Positions 22,924 to 24,295 of a stretch of 24,295 nt of DNA are shown piece after piece. Under the pieces are notes generated by a model. The model saw only the letters and a program-made list of their open reading frames with translations. It had not been told where the DNA came from and searched no databases. The stretch lies in assembly GCA_945485625.1 (NCBI GenBank), contig CALYSH010000002.1, positions 1 to 24,295 of the forward strand, given 5' to 3'. Numbering within the stretch: the first letter of the stretch is position 1; every line of letters starts with the position of its first letter. Made by a program: the position numbers and the translations under genes. Source of the stretch: an uncultured Lachnospiraceae bacterium (lineage in GTDB: Bacteria; Bacillota; Clostridia; Lachnospirales; Lachnospiraceae).

Positions 22924-22957
22924 AAAAACACTCCCGGATTTCCATCTGAGAGTGTTT
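22924..22957 (-). terminator. Intrinsic terminator of the Rpn-family gene
   Basis: Stem AAACACTC (22926-22933) with GAGTGTTT (22950-22957) around a 16-base loop; on the minus strand it runs into TTTTTGG. It lies 36 bases after the stop of the nuclease gene. Confidence 0.75.
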
Positions 22958-22992
22958 GAATATTACCCTATGTTATTTCAGCAAATTACCCA

Positions 22993-23250
22993 TCATTCCT
23001 GTCTTAAACCGGATATTGCAATAGCCTCTTCCTCAGACATTCCTCTGGCTAGACAGTTATGATATACCTGTAATGCCTGCTCTTGTCTGCCCTCTTGACG
23101 TCCCTGTTCTTTGACATACTCATCCTGGGCATGCCTGTCTCTCCAGTCCTTCTGCCTCTGTTCAAATTCCCATTTGATTCTTTTCCTCAGGCTCATCTGC
23201 TTCACCACTTTTACTGCTTCCTCTATTCCCAAATTCTGTCTCTTTATCAT
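22993..23250 (-). CDS. Possible internal C-terminal product of the Rpn gene
   Basis: In frame inside the Rpn gene, an ATG at 23250 (M179) is preceded by GAGG at 8 bases. It would give an 85-aa protein, MIKRQNLGIEEAVKVVKQMS through to the gene's end, with the helical C-terminal domain but no nuclease core. E. coli rpn genes are known to make such a short internal form that restrains the full-length nuclease. For this gene it is inferred only from the start site. Confidence 0.4.
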   Translation of the reverse strand: MIKRQNLGIEEAVKVVKQMSLRKRIKWEFEQRQKDWRDRHAQDEYVKEQGRQEGRQEQALQVYHNCLARGMSEEEAIAISGLRQE

Positions 23251-23784
23251 AGCCAAATCCTCATCCTCTCTTGCGTTAAACAATCTAATCCAATCGTTTA
23301 CCGGATTTTCTTCCTGAAACTGCTTTTGCAGCTCTATGATGTGTACTTCAAAAAGGTCCGTCAACTCGCGACCCGACTGATTTTTCAACGTATAGACGCT
23401 ATGATTTTCCTCTCCATCCAAAAGATTAAAATTTAGGATACTAATAGATACACACTTTTTCAATCGTTCATAATGTTGCCCTACGAACAACTCATCCTTA
23501 TACATTCTTGCAAGGTAAAACAGACTCCTTTTATTCCAAAAGCTCTGGGGTCTCACCTGTACCTCAACATCAATCTTCGTGTCATCATTCAGCTCCAATG
23601 CCACATCCAGAATCCCAAGCTTTTGCCTTTTATAGCGCTTTCTCAGAAAAGGATTCATGATTCTGACGGACTTAATCTCCTCCATGGGGATATCCAGTAC
23701 ATCACTGACAAACTGTTTACGGATTGCTTCATGGCGAAACAGCTCCTTCTCCATAAAGTCTTCAATTGCGGGTATTACCTTCAT
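22993..23784 (-). CDS. Rpn family recombination-promoting nuclease / putative transposase (PD-(D/E)XK)
   Basis: A 263-aa protein of the Rpn/PDDEXK group (transposase_31-like), DNA endonucleases linked in E. coli to RecA-independent recombination and phage defence. The nuclease core reads KLGILDVALELNDDTKIDVE then VQVRPQSFW, giving D60, E74 and Q76 of the D-ExQ variant active site. The C-terminal third is charged and helical (RKRIKWEFEQRQKDWRDRHA, KEQGRQEGRQEQ) and ends in ARGMSEEEAIAISGL, a typical Rpn tail. GGAGG is 4 bases before the ATG. The usual N-terminal F-K-x-I-F-G block is not obvious, so the N-terminus is atypical. A good internal start lies at 23250 (listed separately). Transposition is not implied. 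Confidence 0.88.
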   Translation of the reverse strand: MKVIPAIEDFMEKELFRHEAIRKQFVSDVLDIPMEEIKSVRIMNPFLRKRYKRQKLGILDVALELNDDTKIDVEVQVRPQSFWNKRSLFYLARMYKDELFVGQHYERLKKCVSISILNFNLLDGEENHSVYTLKNQSGRELTDLFEVHIIELQKQFQEENPVNDWIRLFNAREDEDLAMIKRQNLGIEEAVKVVKQMSLRKRIKWEFEQRQKDWRDRHAQDEYVKEQGRQEGRQEQALQVYHNCLARGMSEEEAIAISGLRQE

Positions 23785-23829
23785 TTTTCCTCCTTTGCAT
23801 TACTGCAGGAGAAAATAAGATGCTGGTTT

Positions 23830-23835
23830 ATTATA
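23830..23835 (-). promoter_or_regulatory. Putative -10 of the Rpn-family gene
   Basis: A perfect TATAAT on the minus strand, about 46 bases before the Rpn ATG, flanked by the arms of a 9-bp inverted repeat. No good -35 at the right distance. Confidence 0.4.
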
Positions 23836-23930
23836 CTCCAAATCCTTTATTCTCCTGCTCATTTTTTTGATTTACGAAGCAGGAATTTTCAAGAATTGTA
23901 GACATCAGCATCTGCTGACAAAGATGATTG

Positions 23931-24022
23931 GTAGCTATTCAGATTTATATGGCGAAGTAACCACATGAGCAAAAGGAAAGCCTTGAAAAGGCGATTTTGC
24001 GAATGGGGTTCTGAATAGTTAC
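23931..24022. repeat. Nested inverted-repeat element, MITE-like candidate
   Basis: Outer arms GTAGCTATTCAGA (23931-23943) and TCTGAATAGTTAC (24010-24022) match in 12 of 13 positions. Inside, GCAAAA (23969-23974) pairs with TTTTGC (23995-24000), and GCCTT (23980-23984) with AAGGC (23988-23992) around a GAA loop. The whole 92 bases could fold as one long hairpin. No coding sequence. It resembles a short dispersed palindromic element, but I found no second copy in this window. Confidence 0.5.
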
Positions 24023-24134
24023 GATAATTGATGAATAGAAAATCTGCTTTGATACTTATATTGTACATGAATAGGTACTATTTGTCTATGCTTCTATGTA
24101 CTGTTTGCCCGTTCTTCGTAAAAAGGTCTCCAAA

Positions 24135-24174
24135 ACAGGAGTACTCCCAAGCTTCCACCTGGGAGTACTCCTGT
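24135..24174 (-). terminator. Strong hairpin terminator of the gene at the right edge
   Basis: A perfect 15-bp stem ACAGGAGTACTCCCA (24135-24149) with TGGGAGTACTCCTGT (24160-24174) and a 10-base loop; on the minus strand it is followed by TTTTGG. It lies 16 bases past the stop of the partial gene at 24191. Confidence 0.8.
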
Positions 24175-24190
24175 TATCTCTGTGCGATTA

Positions 24191-24295
24191 CTATTTCATT
24201 TTTCTTACCGGTCTGAGTACCTGATATCCCAGTTTTTCGGGATAATGTCTCTGATAGATCTGGCATTCCTCTTCGTTCCATTCATATCCCTTCTC
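24191..24295 (-). CDS. C-terminal end of an unidentified gene (partial)
   Basis: An open frame enters from the right edge and ends with TAG at 24193-24191. The 34 visible residues start EKGYEWNEEECQIYQRHYPE and end with a basic tail, RPVRKMK. They are rich in Glu, Tyr and Arg. A strong terminator follows within 20 bases, supporting a real gene end. The family cannot be told from so little sequence. Confidence 0.65.
   Translation of the reverse strand, partial: EKGYEWNEEECQIYQRHYPEKLGYQVLRPVRKMK

Larger units (their letters stand above)
23785..24190. other. Non-coding gap with Rpn promoter and inverted repeats
   Basis: No gene can be supported here. It holds a TATAAT box (minus strand, 23830-23835) likely serving the Rpn gene, 9-bp inverted arms GCAGGAGAA/TTCTCCTGC (23805-23813, 23850-23858), the nested palindromic element at 23931-24022, and the terminator at 24135-24174. 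The stretch 24023-24134 is A+T rich with nothing recognisable. Confidence 0.6.

Overview
The window looks like a chromosomal segment of an anaerobic, spore-forming Clostridia, most likely Lachnospiraceae. The evidence is a SpoIIID gene, a dnaE-pfkA pair, a SAM-I riboswitch on metK, strong AGGAGG-type ribosome binding sites, and DUF3791/DUF3990 genes, which are common in that family. Almost every gene is on the minus strand. Only an 88-aa protein and a hemolysin III family membrane protein (13.6-14.7 kb) read on the plus strand.

Layout. 1-216: start of a secreted protein that runs off the left edge, behind tandem promoters and four WalR-like boxes. 0.36-8.4 kb (minus): rRNA/tRNA methyltransferase and proC; then dnaE-pfkA closed by an intrinsic terminator; then metK under a SAM-I riboswitch. 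8.4-13.4 kb (minus): murA, a LysM/G5/M23 peptidase, a flavin reductase, a coiled-coil membrane protein and a small alarmone synthetase. 13.6-14.75 kb (plus): the two-gene plus-strand island, ending in a strong hairpin terminator. 14.76-17.4 kb (minus): galE and a UAP1-type UDP-sugar pyrophosphorylase, then spoIIID.

From about 17.6 kb onward the DNA is visibly more A+T rich and accessory in character. It holds a GT-C-like polytopic membrane protein and a DUF3791 gene coupled to a DUF3990-DUF3791 gene broken by an internal deletion. Next come an overlapping pair (a 194-aa unknown with a YHAS start and a GNAT acetyltransferase), an EamA transporter overlapping a C_GCAxxG_C_C protein, and an Rpn-family nuclease with a possible internal start. 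A nested inverted-repeat element and the tail of one more gene end the window.

The core genes serve peptidoglycan synthesis and remodelling (murA, M23), nucleotide-sugar supply (UAP1-like plus galE), glycolysis (pfkA), replication (dnaE), methyl-donor supply (metK), proline synthesis (proC), the stringent response and sporulation. The most unusual signals are a 5' hairpin that would bury the spoIIID ribosome binding site, the microhomology deletion in the DUF3990 gene, the Rpn gene-within-gene, the WalR-like box array and the palindromic element near 24 kb. No tRNA, rRNA, CRISPR array or intact insertion sequence was seen. All promoter, operator and RNA-fold calls were made by eye.
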